This document shows, piece after piece, positions 25,376 through 36,867 of a stretch of 64,000 nucleotides of DNA (the stretch's first letter is position 1; each line of letters begins with the position of its first letter). The notes under the pieces were generated by a model, which was not told where the DNA came from, did no database searches, and saw only the letters and a program-made list of their open reading frames with translations. This DNA is from Dasypus novemcinctus. Lineage: Eukaryota; Chordata; Mammalia; Cingulata; Dasypodidae. A program made the position numbers and the translations under genes. The stretch lies in the NCBI RefSeq assembly GCF_030445035.2, contig NC_080698.1:25203294-25267293 (forward strand), read 5' to 3'.

Positions 25376-25885
25376 AATCATGAAAAACTAAGAAAGGCCA
25401 AGGAACTGTTCTCGATTAAAGGATGCTATGGAAACATAGCAACTATACATGATACCTGATCCTGGACTGGAACCTGTTCAATAGGAAAAATAAATGCGAT
25501 AAAGGATCATTTTGGGCCAACAGACAAAAATTGGAACATAAACAATAGCTAAAGGCATTATGATAAATTTATTGTGGCTAACTTATAATTGTATTGTGAT
25601 AGTGTTGGAAAAGATCTTTATTTTTAGGAAACATACATAGAAGTAAGTGAAGGTAAGTAGCCAAGATGTGAGCAATTTGCTTTCGAATGGTTCAGAAATA
25701 AATTGGTGTATGTGTGTGTGTAGTGTGTGAGCAAGAGAGAGCAAATGATAAAGTACACAGGGCAAAGTGTTAACATTATGTGAATCTGAGTAAATTGTAC
25801 ACTGGGTGCTGTCTCATTCTGGAAAATTTCTAATGCATCTGAAATTACTTCCAAAGTGAAAAGCTGTATATTCAAGGGATGCAAT
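25376..25885. other. Intron, nothing named; short (TG)n at 25,706-25,731
   Basis: No gene or named transposon. The only clear feature is a short interrupted TG microsatellite. Confidence 0.5.
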
Positions 25886-25889
25886 GGTT

Positions 25890-26098
25890 CACAATCAGGG
25901 CCAGTTTTGGCTCCCAGGGGAAATTTGAAAATGTCAGTAGATATTTTTGGTTGTCACACATGGGGAGTGGGTATGCTACTGGCATCTAATGGGTAGAGGC
26001 CAGGGGCACTGTGAAATCTGCTACCATGCACAGGACAGCTTCTGAAGAATTGTCTGGCCCCAAATGTCAGTAGTGCCGTGCTTGAGAAACCCTGACAT
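25890..26098 (-). mobile_element. MER5A-type hAT element
   Basis: Shows the ordered blocks 'TTTTTGGTTGTCACA', 'GGTATGCTACTGGCATCTAATGGG' (17 of 20 typical bases), 'GAGGCCAGGG', 'CTGGCCCCAAATGTCAGTAG' and 'TTGAGAAACCCTG'. Confidence 0.85.
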
Positions 26099-26109
26099 AA
26101 CAGAACAGG

Positions 26110-26385
26110 CCACAGTTTAACGAGAATGAATAACTACACCCAACAACATGATGAATCTAAGAGATAATGCTAAGAAACACAAATGAGTCTATGCTGTATA
26201 ATTTCATTTGCATGAAGATTCAGAAAAGGGTAAGGCTGTCTAGAGGATGCTGGAATTATTCTAGCTCCAGATCTGGGCAGTGGTTACAAAAGGGTCCATG
26301 TCTAAAAATTCACTGAGGTACAATTTTAATATTTGTATGCTTTCCTTTAAGTTATATCTCAATAAAATGGCTGAAAAAAATAAAG
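26110..26385 (+). mobile_element. Old L1M-type 3' end fragment
   Basis: The pattern 'acatgatgaatctaagagataatgctaagaaacaca', 'ctgtataatttcatttgcatgaagattcag', 'gggcagtggttac' and 'aagttatatctcaataaaatggctgaaaaa' is the classic 3' end of an ancient L1 with a short A tail. Confidence 0.8.
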
Positions 26386-26473
26386 CAATGCCCATTAAAG
26401 TGCCAAATTTAAATAGGATATTTATATGGAGAACCTGTTCTGCCAAACATTGTACTCTCTAGTAACTATTTTG

Positions 26474-26562
26474 TTTTGTTTTTTAGGAGATACTGGGGAT
26501 TGAACCTGGGGCCTCGTACATGGGAAGCAAGCACTCAACCACTGAGCTACACGCACTCTGCC
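26474..26562 (-). mobile_element. DAS-I-type SINE
   Basis: On the minus strand it reads GTAGCTCAGTGGTTGAGTGC (A-box region, 26,552-26,533) followed by GGTTCAATCCC (B box, 26,509-26,499) and an A/C tail. Flanks AGTAACTATTTTG (26,461-26,473) and AGTAACTTTG (26,563-26,572) are an imperfect target-site duplication. Confidence 0.9.
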
Positions 26563-26579
26563 AGTAACTTTGTTTTTTA

Positions 26580-27970
26580 AAAAAATTCATTGCTGGGATA
26601 GTTTTTAGGGCAAGAGGAGTTGGTTCCTCCAACTCCTGCTTTCCCTGCTGCTTATCTCTGACATATAAATCACAAAAGCTGATTTACAGCAGTCTAATCA
26701 CTTCCAGAGCCTCCCCAACCTGAAGGCGGAGAGGAAAGGATATCAACCTAAGATGATGAATGAGTAGCCCAAGAAAATGAACTCGAGGAAGGAAGGGAAA
26801 AAAAATCTTCAAAATCACATTTCGAAACGAAAGCAATTTAGGCAGGCCCCTTGATCTTTGCGGGGCTTTCTATACAAGCCCTCGAACAGAATTAGGGCCA
26901 GCAAAAATATCTAGCAAATATTACAATTTTCAAATACGCCGTTTTCCTGAACCAGTCTTTCATAGATCCCACAGGGAAGCATTTCTGAGACCATCCTGTG
27001 GGCAAACGGATCCATATTTCAGTGCGGAGGTCAATGTGCAGAGCAGCTTCAGCTGTGCACGAGACTGTCTTGTCCTCTTGTACTGGGCTTCTGCACCTCT
27101 GGGAAATCTCAGGACAACCTAACCACTGCCCTCTCTCCACAAAGGAAAAGTGCCCTGGCAAGACCAGGAGGGTCCCGTTGCTTAAGCCTAAAGTTTATCA
27201 TCGGTGACACCTAAGCGTCAGCAACTCCCCTGGGGGATACGTGGATAGGAATGGAAATGTTCCCTGCTGCCTGCAGAAAGAGGCAACATCTACTTCTTAC
27301 CCATTAGCTCAGATTTTTCTCCACGGTCTGCCTGCATGCTGGACATGAACAGAGAGGCCAATATTGCCCACAGATGTGCAATAATCATGTACTTGCTTCT
27401 AAAACAGGTGGTTCTGTGGTTAATTCTTTTAATGGCAAAATCCAGAATCCTTATGCAGACCTCAAGGCCTGCACGAGACCAGGGATCGTGTTCCACTGTT
27501 CATTGCACTCTCCCAGGGCTAGTGCAGCGCCCAGCACCCACTTGGTGCTCACTTTCTATTAGTGGAATAAAGGTAAATGGATCCTCATGCTGCCCACAGC
27601 CAGGAAAGAAAGCAATCACCCGGACAGTCGGTCAGGGCTTAAAGAACAACAGACTGTAATTCAAAGAAGTGCAACTCCGAACCTCAGGAACAAAAATACC
27701 ATGATCGCACTTGTCAATCTTATTGTCTTTCGTGGTTCATTACACGACCCACCATCTGGGGCAGCTCCAATTTTAAAGCTGAAGAAAGCATGATTTATAA
27801 TTAGCTCCCCGATCTGCAAAAATGTTTTACTTTATTAATCATGGCTCTGGAGATCTGTGTAAATTACCCACTCCCGTGTCTGCAAGATGGGACTGTACTA
27901 TTTCAGCTCACCCCCCACCATGAGAAACGCTCACTCCCTCCCTAACTGGATGGACCTACAGAGCCACTTC
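26580..27970. other. Repeat-poor intronic stretch
   Basis: I recognise almost no transposon in these 1.4 kb; 27,475-27,570 may be an L2 3'-end relic. The part at 27,690-27,860 contains AT-rich words (TTATTGT, TTATAATTAG, TTATTAATCATGG) of the kind bound by SOX and homeodomain factors, but no firm regulatory call can be made. Confidence 0.4.
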
Positions 27971-27974
27971 CTTC

Positions 27975-28090
27975 CTGGGTGACGTGGGGCAACTTTTCAA
28001 CCTCTTGAGCCACATCTGTAAAATGGGGATAATAACAGTGAATACAAAAGTAGTGGTGAGCAGATGAGATAAAATGTACTTTTCCATTTT
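27975..28090 (+). mobile_element. MIR SINE fragment
   Basis: Contains 'ctgggtgacgtggggcaactTTTCAACCTCTtgaGCCaCATCTGTAAAATGGGGATAATAACAG' in pieces, the MIR core region. Confidence 0.8.
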
Positions 28091-28124
28091 AGCACTCGGC
28101 ATGACTATAATAAATGTGTTGTTT

Positions 28125-28340
28125 CTGGTTCTTCTCTGTCTCTGGGTAGATTACAAGTTCCAAGAGGGCAGGGACTGTGTCCTGTTTGCCAGCCCTTATC
28201 TTAACCTGGTATCCAGTATGCTGGAAGAAAGTGGAGCAAAGCCTATAAACCCCCCCAAAAAGAAAGCACCACCCAAGAATTTTTACACCCAGCCAACTCT
28301 AGGGCCAAACAAATACTTGCTGAATGTGTGATCACATGGA
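28125..28340 (+). mobile_element. L2 LINE 3' end
   Basis: 'attacaagttccaagagggcagggactgtgtcctgtttg' followed by 'aaatacttgctgaatg' is the L2 3' terminal pattern, with an unrelated or diverged middle at 28,225-28,290. Confidence 0.6.
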
Positions 28341-28345
28341 TGAAT

Positions 28346-29630
28346 GAACCTAAGAAACACAACCCACACAGGGTACATCACATAGTGATGTTATTTTCGA
28401 ACCGCTGTACAAACAAATAAATAAATAAGTGTACCTCCAAATTGCAGCTCGAGATTTCTTCTCTATACAAATGAAATTCAACTCTTTGTTCTATTTGTCT
28501 ATACATAACCAGCCTCAGTGTCAAAATACTGCAAATCTATAGGGTTCGTGCAAATGGGACGTCCAAATGCCACTCCGCCCCCCTACAACAAATGTACTTT
28601 CCTCGGTGCCGCAGCCATGGCGTGTGTATGTGTGTGTGTGCCCACGCGCGTTTGTGCTGAAGGAGGTGGGGAACACTGTCAATTCTCCAGAGACTTCTGT
28701 CTGAAACCCACAGTGAGACCCCACATTTAAACCTGGCAGTTACAGTGCCCCAGCATACACTGGAGGACCTGGCAGAAGGCTCCCACCCAATAGCCAGGAG
28801 ATACAGCTGCCAGGCCGTTCTCCCCTCCAGTGGAACTCTGTTTTATTAATAGACAGAGAGGGTTTTCTCTCTCTCAATAATGCAGGCTTTGTGAGAGGTG
28901 CTAGACGGTGAGGGCAATGCTGAAGGCCTCCGTTTGTCCTTATCCCCGGGTCAGTGGGGCTGGGAACTACACAAACGTCCCTGCACCACAGGGCCAGAGG
29001 GTTCTCTTCAGTACCCGCGGCCTTGCTCCAGGAGAGATCAGCACCAAATTTAGCTGGCGATGCTGCGGTCCTCCGTGGTTAAACTGTCAACACGAAGAGG
29101 CAGCCAGGGGCACTTTCAGGGACGACAGCCTTTCTCAGCAGGCAATGTCCCCTTCCCTGCGGACCTGCCCTGCAATCAGGAGGTCCTCCAGAAACTGGCT
29201 TCTGCAAGAAAAAGCCATGCCTTCCCAGAATGCTCAGGGTCTGATGAGGAGAAAAGCAATCTTTGCTGTCTGCCCCTTCAACCTCCATCTTTCTATGAAC
29301 AGACGGTAGGCACTTAAATCCAGAAAGAAGAAAACGCAGGCTTTAATTTAATGGAAGCCCTTTGGGTACATCGTTCTGTGCCTTATTTATTGCTCTGTCT
29401 AGTCCCACTTCTTAAAAAATATGGCATAAAAAGATAGAGAGCTGTGTTTCTGCCAACTTAAGGGATGCATTCACATTTCACATTTCCGTGCAGCTAAGAG
29501 AAATAGTATCTACTCACCCTTGCCCTCCAGACATTTACAACTCAAACTGATGATTTAGCTGCCTTTCAGGAAGGTTTACCCTATGATTTTTTTCTTTTTC
29601 CCAAAGCAGAAACATGACGCAATAGGGAAT
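28346..29630. other. Intron, nothing named; (TG)n at 28,622-28,640
   Basis: No gene or named transposon seen. A short TG microsatellite is followed by CACGCGCG. The 133-residue plus frame at 28,908-29,309 has no family resemblance. Confidence 0.45.
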
Positions 29631-29639
29631 ATTTGAGAA

Positions 29640-29856
29640 CAGGGGCCCGCAAACTATGACCCGTGGGCTAAATCCACTTCACTGCCTGTTTTGTAAAGTT
29701 TTATGAGGACACAACCACATCTACTTATTTACATATTGTCCATGATAGTTTTCCTGTTATGACAGCAGAGGTGAGTAGTTGCAAGAGAGGCTGTCTGGCC
29801 TGAAAAACCTAAAATATTGACTGTCTGGCCCTTTACAGCAACAGTTTTCAACCCCT
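29640..29856 (+). mobile_element. hAT-type MITE with CAGGGG...CCCCTG ends
   Basis: Starts CAGGGGCCCGCAAACTATGA and ends TTTTCAACCCCTG, terminal inverted repeats of the hAT type. Internal blocks 'ctgcctgttttgtaaagttttatgaggacacaacca', 'gagtagttgcaagagaggctg' and 'cctaaaatattgactgtctggccctttacag' match a common mammal-wide family. The 8-bp flanks TTTGAGAA and GTTCAAAA agree at 5 positions. Confidence 0.8.
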
Positions 29857-29901
29857 GGTTCAAAATGTGCTGTCAGTGAGGTTATGTCAGGCATAAGTGT
29901 C

Positions 29902-29944
29902 CCTAATGCCTGACATTAGGCATTAGGCTCGCCATTAGGCTCGC
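29902..29944. repeat. Perfect 10-bp inverted repeat fused to a 12-bp tandem duplication
   Basis: CCTAATGCCT (29,902-29,911), a 6-base loop, then AGGCATTAGG (29,918-29,927) form a perfect hairpin. The word CATTAGGCTCGC then occurs twice in direct tandem at 29,921-29,932 and 29,933-29,944. The hairpin is not part of any repeat I can name. Confidence 0.8.
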
Positions 29945-30527
29945 CACAGTCCAAGGGTCTCAGATCATGCAAAGAAAAATGTCTTGGGTACAAGTTTATT
30001 GGTTGGTCTGTCTGGGGTGGGGAGGTAGCCTGATCGTGTCCCACAGGATCCTTTTTCCAGCCAAGTCAATTGATTTCATCAACACCCTGAACTTCAAATT
30101 GCCAACAGCTGGTGAGAAACTGTCATTTGGGCAGTGGAGTTTAAACACCAGCACATGTTTCTTGGTGACAGGGCGTGGAATGGTCCAGAGTATGACAGCG
30201 AAAGCTGAGGTGCAGAGGGAGCGAGAGACTGGGGGTCATGCGGGAGGAGGAGAAGGGGGATGTGAACACACTCAAGATCCCTTGCTGCTTAAGTGTGATC
30301 TATGGCCCAGGAGCAGTGGTGTCTCCTGGGAGCTGGTAAAAACAGTACACTTTCAAGCCCTAGCCAGACTCATGGAGCATTTGAACAAGAGCCCCTGGTT
30401 CCGCACATGCATAGTAGAGTTAGAGCAGCACAGCCCCACGTGACAGGTTCAAGGACATTCTTCTCTGACTCTAAAGGAACTTCTACTCCAAGAGAATGTG
30501 TGGTTCCGAAACCCCAGAAACTCTAAT

Positions 30528-30755
30528 TCTGGGTGTCTCAACCTTGGCACTATTGGCATTTGGAGCTGGACAATTCTATGCTGTGGGGCTGCTCTGTACA
30601 TTGTTAAGAGGTCTGGCATTTTCCCTGGCCTCTATCCATCTGACGCCAGGAGCGCCCTGCCCTCCCATTCTGTGACAACCACAAATGTCCCCAGACACTG
30701 CTGCATGTCTTGTGGGGGCAGACTCACCCCAACCTGAGAATCGCTGCTTGACCTG
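30528..30755 (+). mobile_element. MER5A-type hAT element
   Basis: 'TCTCAACCTTGGCACTATTGGCATTTGG', 'GGCCTCTATCCATCTGAcGCCAG', 'CTGTGACAACCACAAATGTCCCCAGACA' and 'CCTGAGAATCGCTGC' follow the complement of the MER5A pattern in order (each quoted block partly diverged). Sequence at 30,290-30,510 may be another, poorly preserved hAT relic. Confidence 0.8.
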
Positions 30756-30759
30756 ACCC

Positions 30760-32275
30760 AATCCTGCTTGGCCACAGGTTAAGGAGGCCTCTGTTCCTCC
30801 CCATCCTAAAAGTGGCAGTGGGACGAACCTGCTCCACCCCGTACGTACCACAAACATAAACCCAATCCCTGCACTGCCTCTCTTAGGATTCACGTGTTCC
30901 ACTGGACAGTGTGTGGTGGAGATGTGGCTCCCCAAGTTGGGGAATGTCAAGTGGCTCTCTCTGAAGTCCTCTCAGGAAAGCTGCTCTCGATCCTTCTTCC
31001 CTCGATGGGGTCCAAGAGTTTCTCTAGCAATGGTGGCCTTCACTGTGGTATCCCGCCCCCCGCGGTCCCTACCCAAAGCTTTTCAAATCCTGAGCCTTTG
31101 ATGTATCTTTCTTATTTCCTTAATCTGGTCGCTGGCAGGTCTAGCGGGTCCCAAGGGACCAGCAGGTCATCAGCCTGCTTGCAGCCACGCGTCTGCCATC
31201 TGCCCCCACAGTCCCACGAATGGTGCTGGCAGATGCACTAAGCCAAGTCCATGTCACCTGCTGCCAGGGGAGGGCAGGCCCGGGTCTGGGAAGGGGATGC
31301 ACTTCTGCCCCGGCACCGCCACCCAGGCTGGCGTCCTCGCCCCTCCCCCTCCAGGGAACGGCTGTCTGCCCCATTCCAGTCCACTCTGTGGAGCTGACCA
31401 AACTGAAGAACGGCTTCTTTACCACCAGTTGGTCCCAAGAGGGCCACCACTGCCGGTGGGTCTTCCCAACAATAGAGGCTTTGTTTTTTTACCCACATTC
31501 ATTCTGAGGACTTGCCTTTGAACCAGCACGCCTGGAAAATGACAAGCATTACAATAGGACTGAAGTCACTTCTTTTAGAGCCCCAGTACAGTTCCAAGGA
31601 CAACTCCGATCAAAAAAGCACAGCATTGAAAGCCTGGGTTAGGACTGGAAGCTTCTCCCTGTCTTAACCACAGTCTTGCATGGTCCATTAACTTCCTGAT
31701 AAACCAATTGCCCCAACAAAGATGGACCTACCTTAAAAGGTCGTGAAAGGGAAACCCAGGAAGGGACATTATTTGGAAATGTGGGGTTAATTTTTTTTTT
31801 TTTTTCACTTTTCTTAAAACCTTTACTGAGACATGATTGAAAACTTTACAGATACAAACGGAAAATTAAGAAATGATCACAAACAAGTGAAGACAACCCA
31901 ACCAGAGATTAAATATTTTGTCAGTTAATTTTAACTGCTCCTCAGCTCCCTGGGGGATTCTGACCAGTGTAGCTACAAAGCCTGTTACTAATTGAAAGGA
32001 GGTGCGAAAAACTCAAACCAGTTGAAGACGGCTGTACTGAGTTTGCTCTGGGTTTACAGCCCATGCTACTTTCCAGAACCTATTAGCCCAAGTCAACAAG
32101 CAGACCACACTGGAGTATTTGCTCAGGAAACACTCGACTAACGGGGCTGAAAGCTAAATGGCTCTCTGGTGGCGGATGGCCGGGCAGCCAGGATGCTGGA
32201 GACCCATTTAGTTTCTTCAAAGAGTTTTGTCAAAGCCCTACTATAGCAGACATTGACTACAACTGTGACAAGGCC
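30760..32275. other. Intron, nothing named
   Basis: GC-rich around 31,140-31,420 without exon evidence. A T-run and L1-like words occur at 31,790-31,915 but are too weak to call. Confidence 0.4.
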
Positions 32276-32279
32276 CTTT

Positions 32280-32499
32280 GAGGTAGCACCTCACAAGGAT
32301 ATTACATTCTACAGGGGTGACAGATAACTAAATCAACACATGAATACAATTACAATAGATAATAATTGCTAGGAAGGGAATATATGGAATGCTAGGATGG
32401 AGAAGAAAAGAGGGAACATTGGGAGAGACCTTGGTGATGGTGATAATTAGGGTGAGACCTGAATGAGGAGAAGGAGCAACTGAGCCAAGGGGGTGGGGG
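32280..32499 (+). mobile_element. Ancient LINE-like repeat, 5' part (split by LTR)
   Basis: 'acattctacaggggtgacagataactaaatcaac', 'aattgctaggaagg' and 'gggtgagacctgaatgaggagaaggagc' follow a mammal-wide old repeat. The text resumes at 32,982 with 'cattttaggcagagagaacaag', so an LTR has been inserted within it. Confidence 0.6.
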
Positions 32500-32504
32500 C
32501 GGGG

Positions 32505-32976
32505 TATATTAGTCAGCCAAAGGGGTGCTGATGCAAAATACCAGAAATTGGTTGGTTTTTATAAAGGGTGTTTATTTGGGGTAGGAGCTTACAGATACCA
32601 GGCCGTAAAGCATAAACTACTTCCCCCGCCAAAGTCTATTCCCACGAGTAGGAGCAAGATGGCTGCCGACATCTGTGAGGGTTCAGGCTTCCTGGGTTCC
32701 TCCCTTCCAGGGTCTTGCTTCTCTCTGGGTTCAGGATTACTCTCTTTCCAGGGCTTGCTTCTCTTTCCTCTGTGTGCTTACTTCCTGGGGCTCCAACTTA
32801 AGACCTCAGCATCAAACTCCAACATTAAGAACCCTCCAACTCTGTCCTTTTCCATGCCCTAATGACGTGGCCCAATCAAAGCCCTAATCATAATTCAATC
32901 ATGCTCAGGTATAGAGCAGATTACAAACATAATCCAATATCTATTTTTGGAATTCATAACCATATCAAACTGCTAC
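32505..32976 (-). mobile_element. Solo retroviral LTR (same family as 24,876), nested in an old LINE
   Basis: Reverse complement of the LTR at 24,876: it opens TATATTAGTCAGCCAAAGGGGTGC and closes CATATCAAACTGCTAC (opening shown here is the end of the LTR). The shared internal blocks include the AATAAA-bearing region and the 'gatgacgtggcccaatcaaagcc'-type block near 32,863. Direct repeats CGGGG at 32,500-32,504 and 32,977-32,981 fit a 5-bp target duplication, assuming loss of the terminal base. Its ends have decayed slightly compared with the first copy. Confidence 0.85.
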
Positions 32977-32981
32977 CGGGG

Positions 32982-33185
32982 GAGGGGGGGGAGCATTTTA
33001 GGCAGAGAGAACAAGAATGTCTTCTGTACCCGAGAAAGCTCCGGAGGCTCTAGGAAAGGACAGAAGGGCAAGACGACTGGAGTATGGTAAGCAAGGAGGG
33101 GAACAGCAAGGAGGAGGCTGGGCAGGTGGCGTGGCATCAGAAGGGGGCTCTTCCGAGGCCACCACGAGGAGCATGGGTTTTGAGG
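32982..33185 (+). mobile_element. Ancient LINE-like repeat, 3' part
   Basis: Continues the element at 32,280 after the LTR with 'gcattttaggcagagagaacaagaatg' and 'ggggaacagcaaggaggaggctgggc'. Confidence 0.6.
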
Positions 33186-33249
33186 GTCCTTTATGTGCTC
33201 GTGGGCAGGATTCATGGCCGCACCTGAGTGGCGGCACAGGGGAGCAGGA

Positions 33250-33395
33250 GGAACGCCAGTCTGCAGTTCACCTTCCAGCTCTATCCCTTACAGCTGTGCC
33301 TCCTCAGGCAACACCCAGGACTGTACCAGACCTCAGTCCCCTCCTCTGTAAAATGGGAGTAACCATAGACTCGACCTCATTAAGGGGAAGGGAAG
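33250..33395 (+). mobile_element. MIR SINE fragment
   Basis: Contains 'ctcagtcccctcctctgtaaaatgggagtaacc', the MIR core and 3' half. Confidence 0.75.
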
Positions 33396-33454
33396 CGTGA
33401 AGTGGGTTGACACATGAATTGGTTAGAGCTGTGCTGGTGCAAAGTGAGAGCAGA

Positions 33455-33645
33455 CGGAAGACTCGGTCCTATTATCCTTTACTCCTATCTGCCACTTTTA
33501 AAGCACTGTTATGTGTGTTGCCATATATGATATTGACAGGCATTGCTATGCAAACTTTTCTGCTGGGTAATAGAGAGTTGATAATTTGCCCAAGATCACA
33601 GAGCAGCTGCTTCAGAACCCTTCTTCTATCGCATGCCTTTTATAA
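33455..33645 (-). mobile_element. MIR SINE
   Basis: In the plus direction 'actgttatgtgtg', then 'gataatttgcccaagatcacagagcag' and 'cagaacccttcttc' match the reverse complement of MIR. Confidence 0.6.
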
Positions 33646-33759
33646 TTAAGTAGAAACAGTAAAAGGAATATGGCAGGAGAGTTGGGAGTCAGAGAATGGA
33701 GGGACGGGAGGCAAAGAGAAGTAAAGTCCCACTGATACACTGCAGCTTCTAACCAGCAG

Positions 33760-34140
33760 TATTGTACAAAGATGAATTACTGCTACACGCAACAGCATGG
33801 ATAAGTCTTGCAAATATAATATTAAGCAAAAGATGCCTGACACAAAAGAATACATACTATATGATTCCATTTAAATCATATAAAGTTAAAAGCCATCCCA
33901 AACCATTCTATGCTGGAGAAGTCAGGCGAGTGTTTAGTTTGGAGAGGAAGAGGGCCAGTGGGCAGGAGGGGCACTGGGGAGTCTCATGGGCCCTGGTTAT
34001 GTTCTATTGTTTGACCTAAGAAGTTCTATGAATGTAATAAGTCAATGAGCCGCAAGTTATGATTTATGCATATTTCTGTTTATGTATTAATACATCTATA
34101 AAATGTTTATTAAAAATTACTATCAAGAGGCAAGAATATA
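33760..34140 (+). mobile_element. Old L1M-type fragment
   Basis: 'gctacacgcaacagcatggataagtcttgcaaatataatattaagcaaaagatgcctgacacaaaagaatacatactatatgattcc' in diverged form is the conserved 3' region of ancient L1s; 'aaatgtttattaaaaa' near 34,100 may be its tail. Confidence 0.8.
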
Positions 34141-34639
34141 CTCATGAGAATACGAGAGGTGAATATGCAAACACCCCTCCTTCCCCCACTTCTTCAAAAG
34201 CTTTGCTAGGATACTAGGCTCGTGTGGCTAATACACATGGCTCAAACTGGTGCGTACATTAGGCCTTGTTTGGTCTGAAGGGTTAAGTTTCCTTCTTTCC
34301 TTCTCTTTTCCTTTTTAAATTGGAGTGCACTGGCACTTTCACCACTTATGGTCTTACAATTGACCAAAATTACACAGTTAGGATGCCTATCTGTCTACAC
34401 GCCTCCTTCCCTTTAAGCCTATATGTTTCTCACCAGTGTCAGCCAGTTAGATAAGAGAGGTTACAAGTTTGGATGAAAGTGGTTTATGAATTTAAGAGGC
34501 AGTAGTGGGGGTACTCTTTTAAGCTTGGGGTCCCTGTTTCACAAGATCTTACTTTCCCACAGCAGGGGGTTGACAAAGTGTCATTCTTTTATAACAGTTC
34601 ATGATACCATGTATGACAGAACCAATTACCCATTAGTAG

Positions 34640-34800
34640 ATTGAATGGGGATGAATGGATACAAAGAAAGAGAGGGAGATGGAATTGCTTTTTAAATGGA
34701 TAAATGCATGGAAATGAAGGATGGAAGAATGGGTGTGGATAGACAGATGGAAGGATTAATTATCAATGAATGGAGGCAGTGTTGGATGTATGGAACATGG
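34640..34800 (+). repeat. Degenerate (GGAT/GGAA)n low-complexity tract
   Basis: Many GATGG, GGATG and GGAAG words in tandem-like order over 160 bp, strongly decayed. Confidence 0.6.
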
Positions 34801-34954
34801 GTTCTTAAAAAAAGTCAACCTCTTACAAAATACAAGTTCTCAGGTAAGAACTAAGTTTTAAGGTAATCATTCCTGCTTTGATTATTAATTTGCATTTGCA
34901 GAGCTCCTCATACTTGTGAAGAAGATTAAAAAAAAAACACCCATTAATATTTTT

Positions 34955-35035
34955 AAACAAGACTTGCCCAAGGTCTTGATGATGAGAGTTGGTGATGGAA
35001 CCAGGGTTTGAATCAGATCTCCACATTTTCTAAGG
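34955..35035 (-). mobile_element. MIR SINE fragment
   Basis: 'gacttgcccaaggtcttgatgatgagagttggtgatggaaccagggtttgaatcagatc' in pieces is the reverse complement of the MIR A-to-core region. Confidence 0.7.
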
Positions 35036-35059
35036 CAGCCTCTTCCAAAGGCATCCAAG

Positions 35060-35185
35060 TCATACAGGAATCTTCTTAAAGTGAAGATCTGGATCCACCT
35101 CATCTGGATTTGGGTCTGAGATCCTGAATTTCTAACACTCCCAGGAGATGCTGGTGGTGTTAGTCCACAGACACACTTTGAATGC
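35060..35185 (+). mobile_element. hAT-type (MER20/MER3-like) fragment
   Basis: 'cctgaatttctaacactcccaggagatgctggtggtg' and 'ccacagacacactttgaatgcaag' match the 3' half of the MER20/MER3-like layout. Confidence 0.6.
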
Positions 35186-35189
35186 AAGG

Positions 35190-36860
35190 GTCTGGGGTGC
35201 TTCCTTTATCTCATGAATTGAGAAAGTGTGGTTCCACTTACTTCTTGGCACACATTCAGGAGAGCATGTCTTAGAGACCACCCAGAGAGCGGTATCTGAG
35301 CAGGTAACACTCCCAGACCTCTGGTCAGGGAGCCAAAGATCAGAAAGAGCAGAGAAGGTTGGCCTTGCTCAGCCCTGCTCCCTACTTGTCTTCTCATCAG
35401 CAAAAGTAAAGTGGCCACCAACTTATTACCCATCTTACAAGAGGCTCAATGAAGCTAGGGCTGGGTTCTGGAGAGCATATAGAAGGTAAACCAGGCCACA
35501 GCGACCTCCTTTCCTGCTCTTGATCTCTAGTTCCTGTCTCAGCAGGAACGTGCCCTTCGCATGACTTCCTAAGGCAACTTGGACTTGGCACCTTCCATGC
35601 AGATGGGACCAGCAGCTGCTTACCTGGTAGGAGTCGAGAGGCTATAGAGTCCTCCAGGGCCCCCCATCTCAATCTCCTCCCTCCTAGCAAACCCCACTAC
35701 ACCCCAGTCCATGAGTTAACAAAGCTTTTCCAATGTATTCTCTCTGTATTACACAAACAACAAAAAAAATTAACTGGTAAATAAATTTAGGAATTTCTGC
35801 AGTGTCTCAAAACATTTAACTGGCTTAAGTACAGGAGGAATTTTCAGAAGAAGATAGAACAATATTTTCCATACTCTGACAATCAAATTCTTTCCTCACT
35901 CTACCCTGCGCTATCCCAATGTACAGATTTTGGGAAGTACTGGTTTAACCACATTGATTCTTGTTAAATTCCAAACAAATACTGTTCACAATTTCTATCC
36001 CAATCTGTTAATGGGACATGCAGTGCCATACTGGGGCAGAGGCAAAAGGAAAAACCAGTAGAACTAATCCTGGCTTTATTTTAAAATTTTGTATTTGTTA
36101 ATCATGTTTTGGCATTAATTTTGATATTTAAAATTATTGTACCCAAAGGTGAGTGCCTCACTCGCCTCATCCTAATGAGGGCCCGAATTCTGCCAGGCCT
36201 TAGTCCAATCTTTTGATTAACACTTGTGAAATTCCATTTATGTAAATTTTCTATAAACTATGGTTGCTAGGATAGTAGGAAAAAATTAACTGGCCTGGAA
36301 AGCAGGAGACCTGGAATCCAGTCCTAAATCAGCTACAAAATATCAGTGAAATCACCCATGAATCACTTTTCTCTGCACCTCGGTTTCCTCTTTTGAACCG
36401 TGACCAGATCGCCTCCAAGCCTCTCGGGTAAAGCCCGTGGGTTTGATCCCATGATCCAAGACAGACGCCCCCGCTGCATCACCAGATCAGCATGGATTAA
36501 CAAATGGGAATCTCAGCAGAGCGTGAGGCCTGATGAGATGGCACACGGGGAGAGGTAAGTTCTAATGAAAGGGAGAGAAAGGAGAGTTATTATTGGGTTG
36601 CTGCCAGTAAAATCAGAACTGAAAACTCTTATGTGGCTGTTGGGCAGTCAAGGAACATTTTGGGTTACAGTTTGTTGACAAGAAGAAAGGAAAAGGAGAG
36701 AAAGAGAAACCTAAAGCCAAGTTTTGTCTACTTCATCATCTTTTGAGTCCAAACCTATTTCCAGGTCTCAAGTGGAGCATGTAGTACCTGCTAGCCTGCT
36801 CTCTGTCCACAGAAATTCCTAACCCAATAGTCAAGGCTCACTTTTAAAAGAGAGTGTGGT
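35190..36860. other. Intron, nothing recognised
   Basis: No gene, RNA or named repeat seen in this 1.7-kb interval. Confidence 0.4.
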
Positions 36861-36867
36861 TCTGGCA

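Noticed and set aside
29967..30443. 158-residue plus-strand frame
   Set aside because: No recognisable domain or homologue, no splice signals, and its second half overlaps a likely hAT relic.
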